A stretch of DNA of 64,000 nt from Bacteroidia bacterium (GTDB taxonomy: Bacteria > Bacteroidota > Bacteroidia > Chitinophagales > Chitinophagaceae), in NCBI GenBank assembly GCA_030426665.1, contig JAUHYD010000005.1, positions 219,880 through 283,879 on the forward strand. The letters run 5' to 3'. Positions 9,280 to 18,119 of the stretch are shown here, in pieces. Each line of letters opens with the position of its first letter. Within the stretch, counting starts at the first letter, position 1. Under the pieces are notes generated by a model, which saw only the letters and a program-made list of their open reading frames with translations, had not been told where the DNA came from and did no database searches. The translations under genes were made by a program, and so were the position numbers.

Positions 9280-10113
9280 TTAATACTTCTTACCGTTTTT
9301 ACGCTGAATAATCAACTTATTCGATGCCTTAGTACGGCTACGAGTGATTTCTCCTTTTGCGTACTTACCAGTACGGCTACGAGGATGACCACCTGAAGAA
9401 CGACCTTCACCACCACCCATCGGGTGATCGACAGGGTTCATCGCAACACCACGGTTACGTGGTCTGATACCTTTCCAACGGTTACGACCTGCTTTACCCA
9501 TTGACTGCAGCGCATGGTCACTGTTAGATACAATACCTACTGTAGCCATACATGTACTGAGCACCTTACGCAATTCACCGCTTGGCATTTTCAATACGCA
9601 GTATTTTTCTTCCTTCGCATTCAGCTGAGCATATGTACCGGCCGAACGAGCCAACACACCACCACGTCCTGGTTGCATCTCAATGTTGTGAACTACAGTA
9701 CCCAATGGCATGTTCTTCAACTGAAGTGCATTTCCCACTTCCGGAGCTACTTTCAGGCCACTCACCACCTTAGCACCCACCTGCAAACCCTGAGGAGCTA
9801 TTATATAACGCTTCTCTCCATCTGCATAAGCAAGCAAAGCGATAAACGCCGTACGATTCGGATCGTATTCAATTGTCTTAACGGTAGCAGGTACTTCCGC
9901 TTTATTTCTTTTGAAGTCTATGATACGATACTTGGTTTTGTTTCCTCCACCAATGTAGCGCATAGAGCGACGACCTTGTACGTTACGTCCTCCGGATCCG
10001 GATTGTGCCTCCAACAGACTCTTCTCAGGTACATTTGTTGTTACCTCAGCATAAGCGTTACCGATTCTCCATCTGGTACCGGCTGTTGTTGGTTTATATT
10101 TACGTAGTGCCAT
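9280..10113 (-). CDS. rplB: 50S ribosomal protein L2
   Basis: Primary 23S rRNA binder required for subunit joining and peptidyl transfer. 277 aa. N-terminal [15 protein letters not shown]-binding [10 protein letters not shown] region, and the C-terminal [14 protein letters not shown] loop whose His230 corresponds to the functionally important His229 of E. coli L2. ATG at 10,113. A 108-bp gap to rplW upstream holds a small hairpin. Confidence 0.97.
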   Translation of the reverse strand: MALRKYKPTTAGTRWRIGNAYAEVTTNVPEKSLLEAQSGSGGRNVQGRRSMRYIGGGNKTKYRIIDFKRNKAEVPATVKTIEYDPNRTAFIALLAYADGEKRYIIAPQGLQVGAKVVSGLKVAPEVGNALQLKNMPLGTVVHNIEMQPGRGGVLARSAGTYAQLNAKEEKYCVLKMPSGELRKVLSTCMATVGIVSNSDHALQSMGKAGRNRWKGIRPRNRGVAMNPVDHPMGGGEGRSSGGHPRSRTGKYAKGEITRSRTKASNKLIIQRKNGKKY

Positions 10114-10197
10114 TTTATTCTTTAATTGTGACGCAGTGCAGGAAAATATTCCGCTTGTACATCAATTTATAATTTCAATTTCTTTTTTACTTCTACT

Positions 10198-10218
10198 ATA
10201 TCGGACTGTTTCCGATAT
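10198..10218 (-). other. 8-bp stem hairpin in the rplW-rplB gap
   Basis: Perfect inverted repeat (ATATCGGA on the minus strand, loop AACAG, TCCGATAT), three bases after the rplW stop codon. No U-tract follows, so it is not a plain terminator. It could be a processing or stability element within the operon transcript; the function is inferred only from position. Confidence 0.4.
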
Positions 10219-10221
10219 CTG

Positions 10222-10515
10222 CTATACAAACAAATCGATAGTTTCTCCTTCTGCAAGAGTCACCACAGCTTTCTTGTAAGAAGGCTTGCGACCTGAAAGA
10301 AGACCATCCTTTGTAAAGCGTGATTTGTTCTTCGCAGGTACTACTATTGTGTTCACATTAGCAACCTGTACACCATAAAAGCTTTCAACTGCTTTTTTGA
10401 TTTCTAGTTTGTTTGCCTGATGTCCTACTACAAACGTGTACCGACCATTACGCTCCATCTGGAGGTTTACCTTTTCGGTGATTACCGGTCGTACTAACAC
10501 TTCTGATAGTTTCAT
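10222..10515 (-). CDS. rplW: 50S ribosomal protein L23
   Basis: Exit-tunnel protein and docking point for trigger factor and SRP. 97 aa. Conserved LVRPVITEKVN near the N-terminus, YTFVVGHQANKLEIKKAVES and the VNTIVVPAK strand. ATG at 10,515; 77 bp after rplD. A hairpin follows its stop codon. Confidence 0.96.
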   Translation of the reverse strand: MKLSEVLVRPVITEKVNLQMERNGRYTFVVGHQANKLEIKKAVESFYGVQVANVNTIVVPAKNKSRFTKDGLLSGRKPSYKKAVVTLAEGETIDLFV

Positions 10516-10592
10516 TGTCTTTATTTTTATTTATCTCCCACCACGGAAAGACGTTTACTTATTTGTTTTTTACTTTCCCAACACCTGCAAGA

Positions 10593-11234
10593 CTAAGCTG
10601 CTGCCTCTTCTGCCGGCTTCTCGTTGAACATTTTTGCTGCCGACTCTGTGAAAATCAGAACATTTGCTTTCGTGATATCGTACGTATTGATGTCGCTGAT
10701 CACCACAGTCTTGTTAGAGCTCAGGTTTCTTGCACTCAGGTATACATTTGAATCGTATTCCGGCAATACTACCATTGACCTTCTGTTTTCTCCGCGAAGA
10801 ACATTTAGCATTGCTGCAAAATCCTTAGTCTTTGGAGTTTCGATGTTCAGGTCTTCTACGACAACAATTTTGTTTTCGCGAGCCTTATACACCAATGCAG
10901 ATATCTTGGCAAGGTCTTTCACTTTACGGTTCAGCTTGAAGTTGTAACCATGAGGCAACGGACCGTTGATGGTACCACCACCTTTGTACAATGGATTACG
11001 TAGGTTACCCTTACGAGAGCCACCCGTACCTTTTTGCTTATGCAACTTCTTAGAAGAACCCTGTGCTTCCGCACGAGTCTTCGTTTTGTGCGTACCTTGG
11101 CGCTGTGCTGCCAGATATTGCTTTACCGCTAAGTAAATACAATGATCATTAGGCTCTGTGCCAAAAATATCCTCAGGAAGTTCTACTGAACGACCTGTCT
11201 TTTCACCTTTAGTATTTAATACGTCAACTGTCAT
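10593..11234 (-). CDS. rplD: 50S ribosomal protein L4
   Basis: Lines the exit tunnel; in E. coli it also represses its own S10 operon. 213 aa. Contains RQGTHKTKTRAEAQGSSKK (tunnel loop), KQKGTGGSRKGN and the LRGENRRSMVVLPEYD region. ATG at 11,234, 7 bp after rplC. C-terminal Ala/Glu tail (EKPAEEAAA). Autoregulation is known for E. coli, not shown here. Confidence 0.96.
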   Translation of the reverse strand: MTVDVLNTKGEKTGRSVELPEDIFGTEPNDHCIYLAVKQYLAAQRQGTHKTKTRAEAQGSSKKLHKQKGTGGSRKGNLRNPLYKGGGTINGPLPHGYNFKLNRKVKDLAKISALVYKARENKIVVVEDLNIETPKTKDFAAMLNVLRGENRRSMVVLPEYDSNVYLSARNLSSNKTVVISDINTYDITKANVLIFTESAAKMFNEKPAEEAAA

Positions 11235-11241
11235 GACAAAA

Positions 11242-11859
11242 TTAATTCTGAATTAAAACAATAGATCCGTTGTGTCCCGGTACTGAACCGCTGATAAGTA
11301 TGTAGTTTTTCTCCGGGAATACTTTTACTACACGTAATGCTTTGATCTTCACGCGATCATTACCCATACGTCCAGCCATACGCATACCTTTAAATACACG
11401 ACTTGGGTAAGACGAACCACCGATAGAACCCGGAGCGCGCTGACGATCATGCTGACCGTGCGTAGCTTCACCCACACCGGCAAATCCGTGACGTTTTACA
11501 ACACCCTGAAAACCTTTACCCTTGGTAGTGCCTACAACACTTACTTTTTCACCTTCAGTGAAAATTTCACAGGTTATGCTTTCGCCAACATTTTTTTCAA
11601 TGGAACAATTCCTGATTTCTTTAACAACACTCTTGGGAGTAGTGTTTGCCTTTGCGAAGTGATTGATTTCGGCTTTAGGCGTGTTCTTAACTTTTGCTTC
11701 GCCAAATGCTATTTGGAGCGAATCATAACCGTCGGTATCCACGGTTTTCTTTTGAGTAACCACACAAGGTCCAGCTTCTATAATGGTGCAGGCTGTCTGC
11801 TTTCCATTAGGCTCAAAAATGCTGGTCATACCGATTTTTTTACCAATAATACCTTTCAT
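11242..11859 (-). CDS. rplC: 50S ribosomal protein L3
   Basis: Assembly-initiator protein reaching towards the peptidyl transferase centre. 205 aa. N-terminus MKGIIGKKIGMTSIF, central GTTKGKGFQGVVKRHGF, and SIGGSSYPSRVFKGMRMAGR. At the position where E. coli L3 has the PrmB-methylated Gln150 the sequence reads AGRMG, i.e. arginine, so that modification is not expected. ATG at 11,859; 129 bp after rpsJ. Confidence 0.97.
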   Translation of the reverse strand: MKGIIGKKIGMTSIFEPNGKQTACTIIEAGPCVVTQKKTVDTDGYDSLQIAFGEAKVKNTPKAEINHFAKANTTPKSVVKEIRNCSIEKNVGESITCEIFTEGEKVSVVGTTKGKGFQGVVKRHGFAGVGEATHGQHDRQRAPGSIGGSSYPSRVFKGMRMAGRMGNDRVKIKALRVVKVFPEKNYILISGSVPGHNGSIVLIQN

Positions 11860-11988
11860 TATATTATTATTTGAACTAAGCGCCCGGCTCCTGATTGTGT
11901 GGACCGGGATTAGTGTTTTTTCAATTTTATTAAAGAACTGTGCTGCTCTGCTCCTCCTACCATATAGGCAGACACGGAGTGGTAGCTA

Positions 11989-12294
11989 TTACGCTTTTAT
12001 CTCTACTTCCACACCACTTGGCAAATCCAACTTTGACAATGCGTCGACGGTACGAGAGGAAGACGTGTATATATCCAGCAAGCGCTTGTGAGTGCTCAAC
12101 TGAAACTGCTCGCGTGCTTTCTTGTTCACGTGCGGCGAGCGCAATACTGTAAAGATCTTCTTCTCGGTGGGCAAAGGAATAGGGCCTGTAACCACTGCTC
12201 CTGTGTTGCGCACCGTCTTAACGATTTTGTCCGCTGATTTATCAACCAGATTGTGGTCGTAAGATTTTAGCTTAATTCTGATACGCTGTGACAT
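11989..12294 (-). CDS. rpsJ: 30S ribosomal protein S10 (NusE)
   Basis: Small-subunit head protein that also acts as NusE in antitermination. First gene of the S10 cluster here. The start chosen is ATG at 12,294 ([16 protein letters not shown]), giving 101 aa; in-frame upstream codons to 12,363 overlap the promoter and have no family counterpart. Core [20 protein letters not shown] and C-terminal [13 protein letters not shown] are standard. The leader from the predicted start site is about 35 nt. Confidence 0.96.
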   Translation of the reverse strand: MSQRIRIKLKSYDHNLVDKSADKIVKTVRNTGAVVTGPIPLPTEKKIFTVLRSPHVNKKAREQFQLSTHKRLLDIYTSSSRTVDALSKLDLPSGVEVEIKA

Positions 12295-12334
12295 ACTTAT
12301 AAATATCTTCTGTTCCCCGAAAAATTTGGGACTG

Positions 12335-12364
12335 CAAAGGTATGCAACATTTTCAATTGACAAA
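12335..12364 (-). promoter_or_regulatory. Promoter of the S10 ribosomal protein operon
   Basis: Minus-strand TTTG (12,361-12,364), an 18-bp spacer and TACCTTTG (12,335-12,342) match the Bacteroidota consensus TTTG-N19-TAnnTTTG. It lies 40 bp before the rpsJ start codon, in the only long gap upstream of the cluster. Expected transcription start is near 12,329. Confidence 0.75.
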
Positions 12365-12721
12365 ATCTTTTTTGGGTTTTTTCTAATATTTTTTTGAATT
12401 AGACTTCTACCAAAAATATGTTGGCTGCCTCAGGCCCTATTCTTCCCATAATATTCACTGGAGATAAAGGACAAGCACCTCCAACTTTATCTGCAAATAT
12501 AGCATACACTTTTACAACGTTATTGCCATGAAAAATGCCATGAAAAAACTACCAAATAATTGACATTGAATCAATTAAATAATTTATTCCTAAGACTTTT
12601 ACCGGCAATAATTGCTGCTTGACGTTCTTCTACGACTACTGACATCCAAGTTGGTAACAAGTGGCCGGTTAAGTGAATAAAAATACCCTACTTTTGATAG
12701 GCAATAAACGACACAAGAAAA
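12365..12721. other. Intergenic region between rpsJ and the NHL-repeat gene
   Basis: AT-rich gap between divergent genes. It holds a TACTTTTG -7-like box at 12,689-12,696 (plus strand, 25 bp before the NHL gene; no clear -33 box), a direct repeat of 12 bp twice (TGCCATGAAAAA, 12,524-12,547), and an inverted repeat TAATTGA-N7-TCAATTA (12,557-12,577) that could be a protein-binding site. No gene or RNA was recognised. Confidence 0.4.
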
Positions 12722-14173
12722 ATGCACACTTCTATTAAGCAGACATTTCTGTCCCTAACCCTCATTTTAACTGCATCACTTCTTTCCAAGAATTCTACAG
12801 CCCAATATATTGTTCATGTTGCCGGCAACGGTATTAGTGGCAATTCCGGAGATAGCGCGTTTGCCTGGGAAGCATCCTTAAGATGCCCGACAACTGTTTG
12901 TATCGACTCTGCCGGGGGACTATATATTGCTGATGGTGGCCCTATAGGCTATCGCAACGACGGCAGGGTAAGACGTGTAGACCCTGTCACCGGCGTCATT
13001 TCAACTATTGCCGGAATGGTAGGCGCTGCTGACAGCGCCTGGAATACCGCAGATAATATTCTGGCTACAAACGCCAAACTTAATGGATGTAGTAGTGTTT
13101 GCATGTATAAGAAAAGCAATATTCTGGTTGCTGATGGTGTAAGTTCCGTAAGGAGTATAGACCTTAACACAGGTATTATTTCAACAATTGCAGGAAACCG
13201 AAACCCGGACGCTATTGGTTATTCCGGCGATGGAGGGATGGCAACCGACGCCAGACTCGACGGGCCGTGCGACATTGCTGTTGATGGCGCTGACAACATA
13301 TATATTGCTGACCTGCACAATCATTGTATCCGGAAAGTGAATGCCCTTTCAGGAGTCATCACTACCGTCGCCGGAAGATCAGCTAAAGGCTATAGCGGCG
13401 ACAACGGACCAGCGGCACTTGCAAAACTCAACCAACCACGAGGGATATTCGTGGATGGAGCTAATGACTTATTTATTGCCGACTACAACAATAATCGCAT
13501 TAGAAAAGTAAGTGCCGCAACCGGCATTATTACTACTGTAGCTGGTAATGGCAGCCCGGGATTTAGTGGAGATGATAGCCTCGCTGTAAATGCACAACTT
13601 GCCCAACCGGCAAGGGTAACGAAGGATCAGTCAGGAAACCTCTACATTGCCGACGTAGCCAATCAACGAATTCGAAAAGTAGATGCACTAACAGGGATTA
13701 TATCTACTTATGCCGGCAATGGAAAGTATTTTAACGGCCCTGACGATGATGGTGATGGCGGAGCTGCTATAGACGCCAGTATTGTACCCTATGGCATGTG
13801 CTTTGACGACTGCGGCAATATGTACCTCGGTGGAGTTGTTTGCCGCATTCGTGCGATAACTCAGGTAATCCCTTCGGCCAACATTCTTTGCGGGAAAATA
13901 TTTGTTTCGGTATCTGACCTAAACACTGTAAGTCACCAGAACCTGAAAGTCTACCCCAACCCCAGCCAGGGGCGCTTTACCTTTCATCTGCCTGCGTCAG
14001 GCAACAAACCAGTAGAAATTCTGATTAGTGACGTTACCGGACGCATAGTGAAGGAAATGACCACCGGCACAAATATCGACACACAAATTCAACTTGACGC
14101 ACCCAAGGGATTGTACTTCATTACCGCAAGTTCCGGGCATGGAAAGTGGACCCGGAAAATAGTGGTCGAGTAA
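12722..14173 (+). CDS. NHL-repeat secreted protein with T9SS sorting domain
   Basis: Predicted secreted or surface beta-propeller. 483 aa. Signal peptide at residues 1-27 (hydrophobic LSLTLILTASLL, then STAQ). Residues about 30-385 carry at least five NHL-type repeats, each with a pattern like NNRIRKVSAATGIITTVAG followed by GYSGD and a short A..A.L..P segment. Residues from about 410 (VYPNPSQG) to the end (RKIVVE) form a type A T9SS C-terminal sorting domain (Por_Secre_tail). Substrate unknown; propellers of this kind usually bind proteins or glycans. Single gene, convergent with the broken methyltransferase. Confidence 0.85.
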   Translation: MHTSIKQTFLSLTLILTASLLSKNSTAQYIVHVAGNGISGNSGDSAFAWEASLRCPTTVCIDSAGGLYIADGGPIGYRNDGRVRRVDPVTGVISTIAGMVGAADSAWNTADNILATNAKLNGCSSVCMYKKSNILVADGVSSVRSIDLNTGIISTIAGNRNPDAIGYSGDGGMATDARLDGPCDIAVDGADNIYIADLHNHCIRKVNALSGVITTVAGRSAKGYSGDNGPAALAKLNQPRGIFVDGANDLFIADYNNNRIRKVSAATGIITTVAGNGSPGFSGDDSLAVNAQLAQPARVTKDQSGNLYIADVANQRIRKVDALTGIISTYAGNGKYFNGPDDDGDGGAAIDASIVPYGMCFDDCGNMYLGGVVCRIRAITQVIPSANILCGKIFVSVSDLNTVSHQNLKVYPNPSQGRFTFHLPASGNKPVEILISDVTGRIVKEMTTGTNIDTQIQLDAPKGLYFITASSGHGKWTRKIVVE

Positions 14174-14251
14174 GCGAATACAAACCCATTTATAAAGGTG
14201 AATGACAATCGAATAAATCAACCAAAGCCGGCTGATTTAGATAACAGTATC

Positions 14252-14983
14252 TTATTTACGAGTGCATATGTAAAGACACTCATTAGCGTCCAAAGCGTAC
14301 GAATTATGCTCATCGTATTTTGCCGCAAGCTGATTCGCATCTACGTCAAAACCCGCTTTTGATAGTCGCTTTACAAAATCACGACCATACAGCCGTACGT
14401 GGTCCCATTGCCCGAATGCCCTTATCCTTTCTTCCGGGCTAACGATAGACTCGTCCTCTTAAGTTTCTTCTGCATCTGCCATCGGCACTTGCAGAATTGC
14501 AGCACCGCCAGGCTTCAGCACCCTGTAAAGTTCAGACATAGCCTTCCCATCATCCGGTACGTGCTCAAGCACGTGAGCACATAATATTAAATCGAACGAC
14601 TCATTTTCAAAAGGGATATTCGTTATGTCTATATTCACGCAATCCTCAGGATAGTCATACCCCTCCGAAAAATAATCGCATGGCGTATAGTTTACTGCAC
14701 TTTTATTCTTAAACTGCTTATATATGACAATTTCTGGCGCAAAATGAAGCACTTTTATCGGCCGGGTCAGCAAGTCGGTATTCTTATTCAGGTACAACCA
14801 CGGCAAACGGGTTCGCGCAAACGAAAAACAATTCGGACAACAGCTATTAGGAATGGGAGGATGTGATGACGGCAGAAACGAAGTATACGAACGACCGCAT
14901 ATATTACACGTAACTCCGGTACCCCGTAGCTTCATTTCTGTAACCATGCGCCGAAGTTTCACGCTTAGGTATCTTGGGTTCAA
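14252..14983 (-). pseudogene. SAM-dependent methyltransferase interrupted by an in-frame stop
   Basis: Class I methyltransferase of the Methyltransf_11 type. An N-terminal zinc-ribbon-like part (CNICG ... CCPNC) precedes LHFAPE (motif I), VNIDITNIPFENESFDLI and CAHVLEHVPDDGKAMSELYR, and LKPGGAAILQVP. Reading stops at a TAA (14,459-14,461) after ADAEET. The same frame then stays open for 68 more codons to TAA at 14,252-14,254 and encodes the family's usual ending (EDESIVSPEERIRAFG, HVRLYGRDFVKRL, KAGFDVD). A single base change from a Tyr codon (TAT or TAC) explains it. The start is unsure: TTG at 14,983 or ATG at 14,947. Probably a glycan or lipid-linked methyltransferase. Confidence 0.8.
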
Positions 14984-15346
14984 ATAGCGAACCTTTTATA
15001 TAGATTGCTCTTTTTTATTTTTTGAACGAGCAATCATCACATGCATATTTAAACAAACATATAAAACACACACAAATAGGACTCTAGCTTGAATTTTTCT
15101 AATTCTATTTAATTCAACGAGCCAAACTACCCTGTAATAGTAGCAAACCGGTAAAATAATAGGCGCTGTATTCCGAGAATGATATCTGATTTTAAACAGC
15201 TAACAACTTGGCAATCTGGGCAACAAACGGATTTATCCCAACGAAACTCGCAATCAGATCCACGCATTCCGAGAAATAAATTTATGTACTTTTACCCAGT
15301 TTTTTTACCCGTTTTTTTGCTTGCACCAGCTAAATGTATCGTATTA
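14984..15346. other. Intergenic region between the methyltransferase and glycosyltransferase genes
   Basis: Divergent gap, strongly AT-rich. It has an 8-bp inverted repeat GATTGCTC-N17-GAGCAATC (15,003-15,035) about 20 bp before the methyltransferase frame, and a minus-strand TATGTTTG -7-like box (15,054-15,061) without a proper -33 partner. The plus frame of the glycosyltransferase stays open back to 15,179, but that stretch does not look like protein of this family. No RNA gene seen. Confidence 0.35.
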
Positions 15347-16564
15347 ATGGACAAAAAGCGTTTGCTAATATTTGCGTGGGAGTTTTTCGGTTACCACTCT
15401 GCACGGGGAACCGCACTCGCCAAACGACCTCGGCAAGTTGCCGAGTCCTTCTCAAATAATGGATGGGACGTAATCTATATTCACAAAGACCATCGCGACG
15501 AAAGTGGAAACGAGCCGTTTAGTGTGAATACAGACATCAAAGGAATACGACGAATAGCCATTAAATCCAGCAAAAATACTGAGGTCGCAACCAAAAACTC
15601 TGTCATTCGAAAAGCCGAAACGCTATATTATGTTTTACGAAAAGGCGATAGGACGATTAAGTGGGCGATTGATGTGGTAAATAATTTCAATTCGCTGGGA
15701 ATCGACCAGAAACCAGACTATATAATATCTTTTTTTACCCCTCGAGCACCGCTTTTCCTGGGAGATCATTTTTCCAAAATACTCGGAGTGCCCTGGATAG
15801 CTGACTTTCAGGACCCAATTTACGAGGGAATATCCAGAAAGACCGAACCATTTTGTCGAAAATGGACCCAAAAAACAACTAAATCTGCCAGGAAAATTGT
15901 CCACATTTCTCCAAAATGGGGCGAATGGACCGCATCTCTGTTGCATCGGGAAGTGTCCGTAATTAGGCACGCGATACCCAAAAACGAAATCGCACCTCCG
16001 GATACACAAGTTGATGAATTCAAAGAAAAATATGGCAATAGCTTTAATGTCTTTTACGGAGGCTCTATTTCAGAGGGTATACAATCTCTGGAAGTACTCA
16101 AATCTGTAATTAAAGCCTGCAAAGAAATCGGAATAACCGTCAAAATATTACTGGCAGGAAACGAAAACGCCCAAAACATTTTCATTAACGGGCTCGGAAC
16201 CGACGCCGTTGTTAGGCTGGGGTGGCTCCCTCAAGACGTAATGAAAAACTATATATTTAATTGCGACTGTACATTAGTAGTTCCTTGGTCTAAAGAGCGA
16301 ATTGGTATCCCTTCTAAACTATACGAATTGTGTAGTTACCCAAAACCTATCTGGATTATTGGCAACGAGCTTGGACCATTTAAAACCCTGTTGACAGAAT
16401 GGCAGCACCCGCCAATTAAGACAGATGATGTCTTGTGGCAAACCGACGTTGTAAAAGCAGCAGTCAATGGCGACTTTAGCAAAATGTTCAATGTAAGCAG
16501 CTGTAAGGGAAAAATGATTAGGGATACCGACCTTTTCGAACAGTTTTCTGCACTTATGCAGTAG
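15347..16564 (+). CDS. Glycosyltransferase, GT4-like (GT-B fold)
   Basis: Probable cytosolic glycosyltransferase for surface polysaccharide. 405 aa from ATG at 15,347 (MDKKRLLIFAWEFFGYHSAR); an in-frame start at 15,179 would add 56 low-complexity residues. N-terminal acceptor-domain features (AKRPRQVAESFSNNGWDV, then DYIISFFTPRAPLFLGDHF, WIADFQDPI) and a C-terminal donor domain with FNVFYGGSISEGIQSLEVL, VRLGWLPQDVMKNY and ERIGIPSKLYELC, which resembles the nucleotide-sugar site of GT4 enzymes. The sugar cannot be told. It is not in an operon with its neighbours. Confidence 0.75.
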   Translation: MDKKRLLIFAWEFFGYHSARGTALAKRPRQVAESFSNNGWDVIYIHKDHRDESGNEPFSVNTDIKGIRRIAIKSSKNTEVATKNSVIRKAETLYYVLRKGDRTIKWAIDVVNNFNSLGIDQKPDYIISFFTPRAPLFLGDHFSKILGVPWIADFQDPIYEGISRKTEPFCRKWTQKTTKSARKIVHISPKWGEWTASLLHREVSVIRHAIPKNEIAPPDTQVDEFKEKYGNSFNVFYGGSISEGIQSLEVLKSVIKACKEIGITVKILLAGNENAQNIFINGLGTDAVVRLGWLPQDVMKNYIFNCDCTLVVPWSKERIGIPSKLYELCSYPKPIWIIGNELGPFKTLLTEWQHPPIKTDDVLWQTDVVKAAVNGDFSKMFNVSSCKGKMIRDTDLFEQFSALMQ

Positions 16565-16654
16565 TTAAAAATCACAATACCTACTGCAACGCTACTTTTA
16601 GTGAAAATAAGGGTGAATTTTTATCCAAAACAGGTTTAATTGTTTTTCAAAACC

Positions 16655-16662
16655 TATTTTTG
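16655..16662 (+). promoter_or_regulatory. Possible -7 box for the M16 peptidase pair
   Basis: TATTTTTG fits TAnnTTTG and lies 19 bp before the ATG at 16,682. No TTTG -33 box at the right spacing (GGTTTA is nearest). Motif match only. Confidence 0.3.
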
Positions 16663-16681
16663 CCCCAAATAATTTTTTCCT

Positions 16682-18049
16682 ATGAAGCGAAGTGCTTTTT
16701 TCAGCCTGCTGCTTGGTGTTGCGATATTGACAACCGGCACCCAAAGAGCTGCAGCAAAAATCAATTATACAGAGTATACAATGCCCAACGGGCTGCATGT
16801 AATTTTACATGAAGATCATTCGACACCAATTGTTGCAGTCTCAGTGATGTACCATGTAGGTTCTAAAAACGAAGACCCTAAACGTACGGGATTCGCCCAC
16901 TTTTTTGAACACTTACTTTTTGAAGGAAGTGAAAACATCGAAAGAGGCGAATACATGAAATTGGTACAATCAGCCGGAGGACAACTGAACGCCAATACCA
17001 CTCAGGACAGAACATTTTACTATGAGGTGCTACCTTCCAACCAGCTGGAATTGGCATTATGGATGGAATCAGAGCGCATGCTCCATGCAAAAATAGACGA
17101 TGCAGGTGTTGAGACACAACGCAAAGTCGTAAAAGAAGAGAAAAAGCAACGCTACGATAATACGCCGTACGGACAATTTGTAAACGTAATATTTGAAAAC
17201 GCTTATACTGTCTATCCATACATGTGGAGCCCTATCGGTAAGGAACAATATATAGATATGGCTACCCTGGATGAGTTCATGGAATTCTACAAGACTTTCT
17301 ATGTGCCTAACAACGCTGTCCTGGTTATAGCTGGCGACTTCTCGCCCGAACAGACGAAACAACTAATCAACAAATATTACAAAGACATACCCAAGGGTAC
17401 AAAACCAATACCTCGCCCGACAGTTGTAGAGCCAAAGCAAACAGCAGAGAAAAGGGTTGACTTTTATGACAATGTGCAGCTGCCGGGTGTAATTCTCGCA
17501 TATCACATGCCAAAAATGGGAACACACGACTATTACGCCATTCAATTGCTTACACAGCTAATGTCTCAAGGCAAAAGCTCTCGCTTTCAAAAAGAAGTTG
17601 TTGACAAACAACGCAAAGCCATACAAGCAGGTGCGTTTGACCTTGGTAATGAAGAACCGGGCCTTGCTATTATGCTGGGAATCGCCAACATGGGCGTAGA
17701 AGTAGACGATCTCGAAAAAACTATGCTGGCTGAAATAGAAAAACTGAAAAAAGAAGGTATCACCGACGAAGAATACAGCAAGCTACAAAATCAGGCAGAA
17801 AACGACTTTATCAACCAAAACAGAAAAATGGTTGGTATCGCCGGCAACCTTGCTACCTACTATACTTTTCAGGGAGATGCTAACCTCATTAACACCGAGC
17901 TGGATCAATATAGAAAAGTAACAAAAGACGACATAAAGCGTGTTGCAAATCAATACTTCACAAAAGAAAATCGCCTTGTAGTACATTATCTGCCAAAGTC
18001 CGAGGAAAACAAGAGTCAGGAAAGTGCAAACAACCCGCGTAAAAATTAA
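16682..18049 (+). CDS. M16 family zinc peptidase (active subunit)
   Basis: Exported metallopeptidase of the pitrilysin/processing-peptidase family. 455 aa with a signal peptide (about residues 1-24). The inverted zinc motif HxxEH is intact: His73, Glu76, His77 (FAHFFEHLLFEGS), and the third ligand is expected in VVKEEKKQR. The second half holds the non-catalytic M16_C domain (AVLVIAGDFSPEQTKQLI). It is followed after 52 bp of non-coding sequence by the second M16 gene, which lacks the zinc motif; together they are likely to form an active/inactive pair, in the periplasm. Confidence 0.9.
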   Translation: MKRSAFFSLLLGVAILTTGTQRAAAKINYTEYTMPNGLHVILHEDHSTPIVAVSVMYHVGSKNEDPKRTGFAHFFEHLLFEGSENIERGEYMKLVQSAGGQLNANTTQDRTFYYEVLPSNQLELALWMESERMLHAKIDDAGVETQRKVVKEEKKQRYDNTPYGQFVNVIFENAYTVYPYMWSPIGKEQYIDMATLDEFMEFYKTFYVPNNAVLVIAGDFSPEQTKQLINKYYKDIPKGTKPIPRPTVVEPKQTAEKRVDFYDNVQLPGVILAYHMPKMGTHDYYAIQLLTQLMSQGKSSRFQKEVVDKQRKAIQAGAFDLGNEEPGLAIMLGIANMGVEVDDLEKTMLAEIEKLKKEGITDEEYSKLQNQAENDFINQNRKMVGIAGNLATYYTFQGDANLINTELDQYRKVTKDDIKRVANQYFTKENRLVVHYLPKSEENKSQESANNPRKN

Positions 18050-18119
18050 TACCCTGCTGACCTGCACTTATAATTTTCTAAACAAAAGGTAACCCAGCTA
18101 ATTGCTAAATTTATTAAGA

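Noticed and set aside
9514..10107. 197-codon plus-strand frame opposite rplB
   Set aside because: Antisense to a conserved ribosomal protein gene; Ser/Thr/His/Cys-rich composition and no family likeness. Long antisense frames are common in this gene cluster.
15179..15346. N-terminal extension of the glycosyltransferase to 15,179
   Set aside because: The extra 56 residues are low-complexity and unlike the family; MDKKRLLIFAW at 15,347 is the better start.
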